DNA from: Bradyrhizobium tropiciagri
GTDB lineage: Bacteria; Pseudomonadota; Alphaproteobacteria; Rhizobiales; Xanthobacteraceae
DNA: 64,000 nt
Direction of reading: 5' to 3'
Assembly (NCBI RefSeq): GCF_001189845.1
Contig: NZ_LFLZ01000017.1
Location: 62,001-126,000, forward strand
This document shows positions 9,061-17,225 of the stretch, piece by piece; the stretch's first letter is position 1; each line of letters starts with the position of its first letter. The position numbers and the translations under genes were made by a program. The notes under the pieces are model-generated. The model worked only from the letters and a program-made list of their open reading frames with translations, was not told the origin of the DNA and did not search any database.

Positions 9061-9720
9061 TCCAAAAATTTGCGGCCGCGCACCTGACGGCGCGCGGCCG
9101 GTTCGAGCGACGATTACGCACGCTAGCCCCTTTCTAGATGCGGGCCAGGATCCGTTCGATCAACGCCGTTTACCGCACCCGGGATGGCGGTCGCGCGCCT
9201 CCTTTTGCAGAGACGAGGCGATCAAACCGGGGGCCACGGGCATGTCCGGACCTCGCGTATCGCGCGCGCAATCCGGCGGATTTTTTTGGCGGCAGCGCCG
9301 GTTCTGCAGGCAATAATGCGATTGGGTTCGCGTTCATTTGCCCGGTGCATTGTCCTTGCCATCGATGCGCAGGCGTTGGTTTTCTTGATCGATCCGGCCA
9401 TTTTCCGGTGCTGCGGTGGGCGCCGGTAGCCATGCTAATCCCGGTCAGTTTGGGCGTGGGCTCGCGTCCAACGCACCCTCGAATGGGCTGATCAGGCCCG
9501 AGGGACGGCAAGAGCCTCGATCGCCTTCCCGCAACAGCTCACGCCTGCTTTTTTCCCCTGCCGCCTGGCGGCGGCATTCCTCGCGCAAGACAAAAAAGCA
9601 GGCTTTCGCCGTCCTCCGCTGGCGCTGCGGGCCTTAAGGCTGCGGGCCGATCGCTCCCCGGCCTGAGGATCGCCATCGAGGCTGCGATGGGCGCGGCCCG
9701 AGCAACAGAGGAAGATTACC
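9061..9720 (+). other. Region without a supported gene, between ParB remnant and DUF736 gene
   Basis: Several open frames cross here but none has a credible start, ribosome site or recognisable family. The ParB remnant frame continues as unrelated sequence to 9316. The stretch probably represents eroded mobile-element DNA. Confidence 0.35.
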
Positions 9721-10032
9721 ATGGCTACCATCGGCACCTTCACCGCTTCGGACAACGGCTACACCGGCTCGATCAAGACGCTGACGCTGAACATCAAGGC
9801 CAAGTTCACGGCCTCCGAGAAGGACAACGACAAGGCTCCCGACTACCGCATTTTCGCCGGCGCAACCGAGTTCGGCGCCGCCTGGAAGAAGACCGTCCGC
9901 GACAGCGACCGCGAATATCTCTCGGTCAAGCTCGATGATCCGAGCTTCCCGGCTCCGATCTACGCCTCGCTGGTCAAGGTCGAAGGCGAGGAAGGTTTTA
10001 GCCTGATCTGGTCGCGCCGCAGCGGCGACTGA
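9721..10032 (+). CDS. DUF736 family protein
   Basis: The 103-residue protein (MATIGTFTASDNGYTGSIKT start, RIFAGATEFGAAWKK centre, YASLVKVEGEEGFSLIWSRR end) is a typical DUF736 member. DUF736 proteins are carried on alphaproteobacterial conjugative plasmids and integrative elements near relaxase, ParB-like and toprim genes. Their biochemical role is not established. A GAGGAA sequence precedes the ATG and a strong terminator follows directly, so this is probably a free-standing functional gene. It is the best preserved relic of a mobile element in the window. Confidence 0.85.
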   Translation: MATIGTFTASDNGYTGSIKTLTLNIKAKFTASEKDNDKAPDYRIFAGATEFGAAWKKTVRDSDREYLSVKLDDPSFPAPIYASLVKVEGEEGFSLIWSRRSGD

Positions 10033-10046
10033 TCGTATCGGATCAT

Positions 10047-10073
10047 AAGCCCCGCCTCCTCGAGGCGGGGCTT
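10047..10073 (+). terminator. Intrinsic terminator after DUF736 gene
   Basis: AAGCCCCGCCTC and GAGGCGGGGCTT form a perfect 12-bp stem with a three-base loop, 15 bases after the stop codon, followed by CTCTTG. The long stem supports a terminator even with a weak T-tract. Confidence 0.75.
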
Positions 10074-10952
10074 CTCTTGCGTGCTTTGCACCGCTTTGAA
10101 AGGGAGGAGAGGGGCATTTTTTCGTTTGGAAGAGGGGCTTCGCCGCTCCCAAAAATGCGAACAACCGGAACGATTTTGGCGTAGCATTTTGGGCCGATCA
10201 CTCACGATTTTGAATCGGATATGGCCCTGATTTTCGATCGCTGAGCGGGTTATTTCGTCAGCTTCCAGGGACGAGATTGTGCCGTTGTTGGGCGTGGAAA
10301 CCTTCACGGCGCGTTGGGATTTTTGCGGTCGATGACGCTTCCTGGCGTCGATGCAAGGACCTTGTCACGGCAGAGAGAGGAAGCTTAAGCGAGTTGATCG
10401 TGAAGACGGGGAGAGTGCAAGATAAAAGCACTGGCGCCGAAGTGCGGCTAAGTGGTTGTCTGCACATCTAAGAGTTAGAGATAGCGCAGGGCGCGATGTC
10501 GCTACAAATTGCTAAACGATTTATCTCGCCGAAGAATAACGTCTGCATCGGATCGCAGTAGGTTCTAAGCGTTGCGAGCGCATCGGAAGGAGCGGCGAGA
10601 TCTTCCCGAGGAGTTTCGTGCTCCTCGGCGGCATCGGCGCCGGCACAAAGCAGACGATGGTTTCCTATCGAATGCGTTGATTTCGGGAAACCCAAGCAGA
10701 CCTGCTCCGCCCGTCGTCGAACCGCTCGTTTGGCAGAGAGAATTCGCACGGCGCCATGTCGCGCGATGGCGCGCCATATGAATCTCCCGAGCCTCCGACG
10801 CAGTGGGGCATGCCTCGCCGAGGCGATGGCGGAAGCCCGCCCTTTGGACCAATCGTGGTCATGTCGTTGGCACAGAGATTACACTCCGTGTCATCGAGGT
10901 GGAACTTTCGTAAATTGCGGTTGCGCCTTGGCCAAGGGAGCACCGCCTCCGT
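10074..10952. other. Gene-free, relatively AT-richer stretch before the transposase
   Basis: No frame of more than about 100 codons here has family character on either strand. The base composition is visibly less GC-rich than the flanking core genes. The end next to the transposase (10860-10950) presumably includes the left end of the IS630-type element, but I could not find a matching inverted repeat on the other side. Confidence 0.35.
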
Positions 10953-12200
10953 TTATCCAAACCGAGGGTCTTTGCAGTTGCTTGAAGGTGAGAACTCGGC
11001 TGGCTCCCGTTCCTTGCCCCAGAGCTTGCCGCCGGCGCGTCGTGGATTGCCCTTGAAGTGAGCATTGCGTTCGCAAAAGTATCGGTCGATAGCAGCTTTA
11101 GCCTCCTCAATCGATCCATAGTTGCTGTTGTGAATGATGGCCCGAGCCAGACCGCTGAAGACCGACTCGATCACATTGAGAAACTGCGCGCGGGCTGGAA
11201 GCGGTGCCGTGTCAATCTGTGGGCCGTTGTTCCCAATAGTGGCGTTATGGGCATCGATATGTTCGAACAGCCTTTTAGAGACGTGCCAGGAGGCAGCATC
11301 CCAAGAAAGATAAAGCTTGGTGCGATCGCGGTACTCGGCGACGAGTGCCTCCAGCATACGGATCATTTCTTCGGTGTTCTTCTTCAGGCTGTAGAAATGG
11401 GTGATCTGGTTGGATGATAACTCAATGGCGGCGGTGACGATGATTGAGCCCTTCGATTGCTGCCATTGCGCCACAAAATGTTGTTCGCCTGGACCGATCA
11501 GCATGCGTCCAGGTTGTGCCTTGACCGCAAAGGGGCCGAATTCGTCGATCGAGAAGAAGGCTTCACCGGCCCTGAGGTCGGCCAGAATGGAACGGATACG
11601 TTGGAGCTTCTGCGAGAAGTCGGGATCGTTGGAGGTCAGAACGATCCGCGCCTTGCGCCAGCGGTAGCCGGCACCTTTCACGATCGCGCGGATTACATCT
11701 TCGCAAGCTGGCTGCCCTTTCTCGTGCATCGCACGCACCAGATCAGCCATTTTCCAGGTTGTACGGTTGATGCCGAAATTGGCTGGCGGTTGGTGCAGGA
11801 TGCTGAACAAAGCCTGTTTGACCTGCTCGCTGTCAAACTTGCGATGGGGGTTAATGCGAGGGGCGAACAACTGTCCCGCTCCACCCTCCTCGAACAGGCG
11901 AACCGAACATGCGTAGCTTGACCGACTCTGCTTGAGAATGCGGCAAGCCACGCTTGTTCTTAGCCCGCTGCGTGAAGCGACGACTGCGAGCGCGCGACGC
12001 CGCTCAGAGGGGCGGCCCATTTCGAGCTTCTCGACCAGGATCCTGAGGTCGGGGTGACTTTCAAGAGAAGCCGGCAGATCCTGTTCACTTAGCGGGTTGT
12101 GCAACTGCCCGAGCAGACCCAAGAACCTGCCGTGTTCGGGAGAGCCCTTCAATTGGTTATGGCGGGCCAAGATCGCTGTGATGGTTGACGCCGCGGGCAC
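10953..12200 (-). mobile_element. IS630-type transposase, fused at its N-terminus to IS481-type sequence
   Basis: From about residue 40 the protein is an IS630-family transposase: a helix-turn-helix region (MGRPSERRRALAVVASRSG), then a DDE domain with D in FFSIDEFGP, D in YLSWDAASWH and E in NVIESVFSGL. The three catalytic acids appear intact. The first 20 or so residues (PAASTITAILARHNQLKG) are instead typical of the middle of IS481 transposases and continue the remnant upstream in another frame. The element therefore seems to sit in, or to be recombined with, an older IS481 copy. No matching terminal inverted repeats were found, so mobility is doubtful. Confidence 0.8.
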
Positions 12201-12508
12201 TCTGGCGCAGCCATCGATCGAAGATGGAATGCTATTTTTCGCCCACCCCAGGTTGGGTGGTCGGCGCGCACGGTTAGAACGGCCGCTTCGGTAGGCTCCG
12301 GACAGCGATGGGGCGTGTAGTGCGGCCGGCGTGACTGGCTCTCCAGGCCTTTCGCACCGGCTATTCGATATCGTTCCAGCGTTCGATAGCCTGTCTGCCG
12401 GCTGATATTGAAGCTCCGACAGAGGCTCTGAATGTTGGCATTCGGGGCGAGCGCCAGTTGCACGAATTCGCTACGGGCCTCGAGAAGCGTATTTGACTTC
12501 CAAGGCAT
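12201..12508 (-). pseudogene. IS481 family transposase, N-terminal fragment
   Basis: Starting at ATG 12508, the frame gives MPWKSNTLLEARSEFVQLAL, an HTH (SLCRSFNISRQTGYRTLERY), R-R-P-H-Y-T-P and WGGRKIAFHLRSM, the normal N-terminal third of IS481 transposases. The frame is lost at about 12200, where one missing G (GAGGTG read as GAGTG) would join it to PAASTITAILARH in the next ORF. The integrase-like catalytic domain is absent because IS630-type sequence follows. This is a dead copy. Confidence 0.75.
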
Positions 12509-12789
12509 GTTTTGCGCCTCTCTGTTCTGAACCAAGGGGCACGCGGGTCGGCAGGACACCTCGGCAGGCGTGCACGCCACGGATGAACCGGCTCACGATC
12601 GTCTCGGCCTTGCGCTGCTGCTGGACCCGCGCGGCCGCCTGTGCCGTTCCCCAACGAGGAGTAGGGGGAGGGCGAATACGACGACGGTAGCTGCTGTAGC
12701 GGCGGCCACAGCGGCCACGGCATGCAGCGCGATTTCATACCCCGGGCTGTGGCTCGGCTTCCACCATCAGCGGGCATTCGGTTCATGAC

Positions 12790-13290
12790 CTAATCCGACC
12801 TATGCTTAATGACCTCGTGCAGAAGAGCTACGGAACGCTCAAGCCGTTCTAACAGCGAACTCAAGTCCACCGCACTAATCCCCTCCAGCCTCAGATTTTC
12901 GACTGAAAATGATTGGGCAATGAGTTGGTCTATTGGCTCGGCTTTAGACGTGAGGTCCGCGACCCCGCTAAGGGTAGATCGAATGTATCCGTCCGGCGTA
13001 ATCGTTGTCGCAAGCGCCAAATTGGCCACGATCGCCGTCTCAGCGATCGCCGCAGGAAATTCCATACTGCAAAGAATGCTTCCCGTTGCGCGAATGCGGT
13101 AGCCCGCGCGGTAAGTCGAGGGGCCCAAGGGGCCCGCCTCGCCGGACTCCCAAAACGCTTCCACCTTATCAGCCGTTGGACACTCGGGGGCCGAACCGTC
13201 ATGGCGGAACGCAGTGTCGCAAGTGGCCAAGTTTCTATCCCTCGGAGCGTGCATTTCGATAACGCTATCGATGTAGACGATAGTCAACAT
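12790..13290 (-). CDS. Hypothetical protein divergent from an XRE regulator
   Basis: The frame from ATG 13290 gives 166 residues (MLTIVYIDSVIEMHAPRDRN start). It has a central Gly/Ile/Ala-rich beta region (YRIRATGSILCSMEFPAAIA) and a helical C-terminus with a leucine-rich LSSLLERLERSVALLHEVIK segment that could be a short coiled coil. The frame stays open to 13404 with a TTG start, but that would overlap the divergent XRE gene. No family is recognised. Placement beside a controller-type regulator suggests the pair was transferred together. Confidence 0.45.
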   Translation of the reverse strand: MLTIVYIDSVIEMHAPRDRNLATCDTAFRHDGSAPECPTADKVEAFWESGEAGPLGPSTYRAGYRIRATGSILCSMEFPAAIAETAIVANLALATTITPDGYIRSTLSGVADLTSKAEPIDQLIAQSFSVENLRLEGISAVDLSSLLERLERSVALLHEVIKHRSD

Positions 13291-13354
13291 TTGTGGCTGA
13301 AAATGGGACTCAGAGTCCGTGGATCGATAGTCTGCTGAGACGTTCTTTGGGCCG

Positions 13355-13606
13355 ATGACGGCCGGGAAGAACGATTCAGGAATAATTGGAGTGGTGGCCG
13401 ACAACGTCAGGGCGCTTAGGAAGGCGGCTGAGCTCTCGCAGGAGGAGTTAGCACATGAGGCGGGGGTGGATCGGACCTACATCAGTCAGGTCGAACGCCG
13501 CCAAAGAAACGTGACAATTGTGGTCCTCGCGAAAATCGCAACAGCACTGAACGTGACACCGGACAAGCTGCTGATCGTACCCTCATCTCGGCGAAGAGGT
13601 CCCTAA
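13355..13606 (+). CDS. Small XRE-family HTH regulator (controller-protein-like)
   Basis: The 83-residue protein is nearly all a single Cro/C1-type HTH: VVADNVRALRKAAELSQEEL, then AHEAGVDRTYISQVERRQRN and an I-A-T-A-L-N-V-T-P-D-K-L-L end. The size and the motif RTYISQVERxxRNVTI resemble the controller proteins that delay expression of restriction enzymes, as well as other small phage- or island-borne repressors. No restriction or methyltransferase gene is adjacent. It is transcribed away from the hypothetical gene at 12790-13290. Confidence 0.75.
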   Translation: MTAGKNDSGIIGVVADNVRALRKAAELSQEELAHEAGVDRTYISQVERRQRNVTIVVLAKIATALNVTPDKLLIVPSSRRRGP

Positions 13607-13813
13607 TTCAGCCCGGTCCGGAAGGACGCGTCCGGAAATCCTGACTTTTATTGACGGAATGCGGTACAATTTCCTCGGCCTTAAGCACAGGCCGGTGTGC
13701 CCACCGCTCGCGAAGCTTAGCAGTGCTTTTCAATTTCCATGATGACCGTTCCCGAATGGGCGGACTGATTTGCAGTGGGCACCGTGTCAGATCCGTGCAC
13801 TAAGGAATGGATC

Positions 13814-14494
13814 ATGACTATCCTCAATGAACTCGACGAATTCCGTATCTTTGCAAAGCGTCTCTCGCGCAAACATCAGATTCGCCATCACGATGCTTTG
13901 GACATCATAGCGAAGCAGCAAGGGCATTCTAACTGGAACGCCCTTATGAAAGCCTGGGCTCAAGGATGGCGTCCTGATCCTTGGGACGTCATCGACATAA
14001 ATGAGTCCAGTATTATCGAATCTCCCACCAGAGGCTTCGATAAGGTCAAAACGACCGAAGGCGACATCGCAGGCGAGCCGTACACTCTACGGGTCTACTT
14101 CGACGAGGTTGTTATCGGCGGTAATGGCTGGGGAATCTATTTCGGCCACGCGCCGTTAGAACCAGCCAAAATAGAGACTTACACAAAGCCTAATCCTCTT
14201 GATGACAAAGCGTTCTTCTCGAAAATCATGAAGATAGGAATAGAAGCTGCCGACGCTGTGCGGGAAGCAATAGCGCGAGATTGGGGTCCGGGTTCAATGC
14301 AGCCGTGCAATGACGGCAGCGTCAAGCATCCCTTGTTCGGCGGGGTTTCCGCCGAATGGTTCTGCATGCATTGCGATACGCGTTCGACCGGAGCGCAGAT
14401 GGCTGCCAACATGTGGCATTGCCCGAAATGCAGGGCGACGCCGCTGGATGTGCACCCCAACGCGTGGTGGAAAGAACCCGTTTCATCTGGCTAA
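13814..14494 (+). CDS. Glyoxalase-related N-terminal domain protein with C-terminal zinc ribbon
   Basis: The 226-residue protein begins with a helical module (FRIFAKRLSRKHQIRHHDAL, then QGHSNWNAL). It resembles the short glyoxalase-related N-terminal domain whose usual pattern is 'AKRLR...ISHSxALExxAxxxGxxxWNxL' (family recollection, moderate certainty). A beta-rich middle follows. The C-terminus has two CxxC knuckles (CMHCD and CPKCR, about residues 190-215) that should bind zinc. ATG 13814 has AAGGA upstream and is preferred over 13775. It stands alone in an island of defence-like genes; the function is unknown. Confidence 0.6.
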   Translation: MTILNELDEFRIFAKRLSRKHQIRHHDALDIIAKQQGHSNWNALMKAWAQGWRPDPWDVIDINESSIIESPTRGFDKVKTTEGDIAGEPYTLRVYFDEVVIGGNGWGIYFGHAPLEPAKIETYTKPNPLDDKAFFSKIMKIGIEAADAVREAIARDWGPGSMQPCNDGSVKHPLFGGVSAEWFCMHCDTRSTGAQMAANMWHCPKCRATPLDVHPNAWWKEPVSSG

Positions 14495-14622
14495 CAGGTC
14501 TTCGATATAGGCGGTCGGCGAAGGCGGGCATTTTTATCCGGACAAAAGGCATGCTTGTCCTAGGTGTGTATGTTAGCGCGATGCAGCTTTAGATTTAGCG
14601 GCAGCCGGGCTAACGTTTCCCG

Positions 14623-15666
14623 ATGATTGAAAACAGACCCGCCTCGCTGCTGGCCGATCCGGCTTACAGCATTTTGCCAAAGCTGCCGGTCGCTCTGGAT
14701 TGGTCGTCCGTCCCGGAATTGATCCGGGTGGCGACGCTCGATCTTGGCGGAGTCCAGCCCATTACGAAAGCGATGACCGAAGCTGCGGGCGGGAGGTTGC
14801 ACGACAAGCCTAGTGAGGGGGAGGTCGAGCTGTTCCAGAAACGCGGCACGAACTTTCAACTCATTTCCATCGTCCTGAGCTGCGTCCCTGCGGGCATGGT
14901 GGACGACGTGCTGCAGGTCCGGCCATTCGCCATGACCCTCATCCCCGCATCGAAGCGGGACAAGGTGCAGGAAACGGCTATCGACCTGGTGGCCAAGCTC
15001 GACGTTAACGCATGGCTCGCGACCGAACCGATGTATGCGGGCTACGATCCTTTTTCGGGAGACTGGTCTCTGTCTGGGAATTTGCCCGGCTACATGGACG
15101 GCGAGCGCAAGGGCCACCTCGACGAAATGGGTTTCGTCATCGATCAGTTCTTCCTCGCAACCGAAGTGCCTGAAGATGACGAAGTTCTCACCATGGACCT
15201 CAAGATGCCTTCTGAACAGATGAAGGCTCGCTACGAAAAGCACCGGCGGACGCTGTTCTTCACGCCGTTCAAAAGAGTCGAAGCGCGCCGGGTCTGGGGC
15301 GCCGAGACGCCAATCGAGTTGTTCGTACTCCAAGCACTCGCAAAGGAAAACCTGCACCCTGCCTGCCAGATGCTCATCATGAGTGATGGGGCAACATTTC
15401 CGTCCTGGTACCACTTATGGAACGACGTCGAATTCCGCCATACAGACGGTCTTGTGACGGAAGCCGACCTGTTCTTCGAGAAAGAGCGCGTTGCCGTGTT
15501 CTGCGACGGAGGCTTTCATTCACGTCCCAAACAGAAAGCAAAAGACGCGGCCATCGTCGAAAAGCTTGCGGCATTGGGCATTCGCTCTGTCCGCATTCCC
15601 GGTGATGAAATCAGAAACGATCTGCCGAAGGTAATCGTGCGGGTCAAAGAGGTACTTGGGCAATAA
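14623..15666 (+). CDS. Protein with C-terminal Vsr/DUF559-like nuclease domain
   Basis: The product is 347 residues long. Residues 1-215 are not recognised. The C-terminal third matches the Vsr/DUF559 branch of the PD-(D/E)XK fold: a first helix with Glu (TPIELFVLQALAKE), Asp in VTEADLFFEKE, AVFCDGGFHSR (compare the Vsr pattern VFVDGCFWH), then a helix and the closing strand GIRSVRIPGDEI. A DNA-cutting role is likely but untested. The next gene starts 27 bases downstream, so the two form an operon. It lies in the accessory island and has no methyltransferase nearby, so it is not an ordinary mismatch-repair vsr gene. Confidence 0.65.
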   Translation: MIENRPASLLADPAYSILPKLPVALDWSSVPELIRVATLDLGGVQPITKAMTEAAGGRLHDKPSEGEVELFQKRGTNFQLISIVLSCVPAGMVDDVLQVRPFAMTLIPASKRDKVQETAIDLVAKLDVNAWLATEPMYAGYDPFSGDWSLSGNLPGYMDGERKGHLDEMGFVIDQFFLATEVPEDDEVLTMDLKMPSEQMKARYEKHRRTLFFTPFKRVEARRVWGAETPIELFVLQALAKENLHPACQMLIMSDGATFPSWYHLWNDVEFRHTDGLVTEADLFFEKERVAVFCDGGFHSRPKQKAKDAAIVEKLAALGIRSVRIPGDEIRNDLPKVIVRVKEVLGQ

Positions 15667-15693
15667 TTGAAATGCATTTTGAAAAGTCATTAC

Positions 15694-17052
15694 ATGAGCA
15701 ACCCGGAAAAGATCATTGAAGACATTCTTGTTGCGCTCCGCGCAGCCGAAGGGAAATCCGTAACTGCGCTGATTTCGGGTGACAGTTTCCAGCTCCCGCG
15801 CTTAATTCCGTCGGGAGACGGCGGCACGATTCAAATCACCAAAGAGATCGACGATTGCATCAGCCGTTTGGCTCATGAACTGAAAACAATCCGTCCAAAT
15901 TTGGCGCGCAACGTCAAAGAATCCGAATGGCGAAGCTGGGTACGTTCGTCAATTGGGCCGTTGCTAGCCAAAGTGTCTTTGTCCGCTTCGAAGCAAGCAC
16001 CGACGTTGCTGACCAAGCTTGAGACCGCTCTTAATGGCATTGTCGCGAATTTGAATCCGACTGAGTATGCGTTCGGAACGACATTGTTTTCCAATTCTGA
16101 TGTCGCATCGTTCGCGATTGGACCGGTTGCGTTCGAGCCTAGGATGGCTTGGCTCAACCGCAAGGTGGCAGAAGGCGAATATACGCCGGTCACTCACCGC
16201 CGCGTTGAGCGTATCTGGAGTGGAGCCCGTGTGGGCGCTCGAAAGAGCAATCGCGATAAATTGCGCGAGGCCGATATCATCAACGCAATCGGGCCGTGCC
16301 AGTATGTCTGCACAGTCAAACTGTCTGCAGCATTTGCATCTGACGCGGGACTGGAGACTGCACTGACTGCAGCCCGACTGGCCTTGACATGTGCGTCGCT
16401 AGTTTTCGAGACTCCGTCGGTCACACTGCAGGGGTTCAACTTGCACTACGACGGTCCAATGTATCGCCAAAGCGCACTCACCTTTGTTCCAGGGAGGTCT
16501 GTTCTTTCAGGTTCGCGTTTCAACCGCAGGCCGACCGGACCGCGCATCCGGGCGAAGCATTGGCAGGCAGAGCTTACTCGTCTGGCAGATATGTTTGCAG
16601 CGTGCGGTGAAGTGCTGGACAATCTCGTGGACCCGGCTCGGAGCACGCCGCGCCCTGAGCTTCTCGAAGCATTGCTGCAAGCGCTGATCTGGTTTGAGAG
16701 AGGTTGCCGGGAAACCGGAGACCTGATGGCCACGGTTGGCTTTGCCGTCTCGCTCGATGCGCTGGGTAAGGGCACGAAGACAAAGGGCATCCTGGCGGTG
16801 CTCGAAGCAAGGCTAGGTATCAAGCGGACGGATCGGGTCAACCCACAGGGCCCAACCTTCCAATCCCTCCTTGATACGATCTACAGCGATGGGCGCAGCC
16901 GAACGATCCACGGTACCAGTCAGAAGATTGGTTATGACTGGACCAGCATGCGGGGGACGTCGGAGCACCTCGCACGGTACGCCCTCGTCACCTGTCTTGC
17001 TCACGTTGCACAGACACCCGCCGCAACCCAGACAGACGATCTTAAGCAGTAG
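15694..17052 (+). CDS. HEPN (Apea-like) domain protein
   Basis: The product has 452 residues from ATG 15694; the frame also has a TTG at 15667 just after the previous stop. The N-terminal 300 residues are not recognised. The C-terminal part is helical and ends with YSDGRSRTIHGTSQKI followed by another helix. This fits the Apea-type HEPN signature (a helix, R-[SN]-x-[IV]-H-G, then a helix), where Arg and His of the R-x(4-6)-H motif usually form an RNase site. Such domains act as RNA-cleaving effectors in toxin-antitoxin and phage-defence systems. Its partner would be the nuclease-like gene directly upstream. Confidence 0.55.
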   Translation: MSNPEKIIEDILVALRAAEGKSVTALISGDSFQLPRLIPSGDGGTIQITKEIDDCISRLAHELKTIRPNLARNVKESEWRSWVRSSIGPLLAKVSLSASKQAPTLLTKLETALNGIVANLNPTEYAFGTTLFSNSDVASFAIGPVAFEPRMAWLNRKVAEGEYTPVTHRRVERIWSGARVGARKSNRDKLREADIINAIGPCQYVCTVKLSAAFASDAGLETALTAARLALTCASLVFETPSVTLQGFNLHYDGPMYRQSALTFVPGRSVLSGSRFNRRPTGPRIRAKHWQAELTRLADMFAACGEVLDNLVDPARSTPRPELLEALLQALIWFERGCRETGDLMATVGFAVSLDALGKGTKTKGILAVLEARLGIKRTDRVNPQGPTFQSLLDTIYSDGRSRTIHGTSQKIGYDWTSMRGTSEHLARYALVTCLAHVAQTPAATQTDDLKQ

Positions 17053-17132
17053 GCGTGCGGCTCGGCAGACAGTTGCACAGGATCGATCGCAAACTTTTTG
17101 CGTGTTGAATCAAAAGGTTGGGGTCTGAACGT

Positions 17133-17160
17133 CTGTATTGTGTAGCGTCACACAATACAG
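17133..17160. promoter_or_regulatory. Perfect palindromic operator upstream of the HigA-like fusion gene
   Basis: CTGTATTGTGT (17133-17143) and ACACAATACAG (17150-17160) are exact reverse complements separated by six bases. The element ends 65 bases before the start codon of a gene whose first 70 residues are a HigA-type repressor domain. HigA proteins bind palindromes of this kind in their own promoters, so this is the probable autoregulatory site. The centre of symmetry lies in AGCGTC. Confidence 0.7.
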
Positions 17161-17225
17161 TTCTTGCAAGTACATAGAGAATCGTCAATTTTGTAGGCGA
17201 ACAAGTCCATTTGAGCCATTTGACG

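Noticed and set aside
13291..13404. Longer TTG start for the hypothetical gene divergent from the XRE gene
   Set aside because: It would overlap the XRE coding region by 50 bases, and the extra N-terminus shows no family support.
17211..17225. TTG 17211 as start of the HigA fusion
   Set aside because: ATG 17226 begins at the HigA domain (MKQIKVPHPG), the usual start of this domain.
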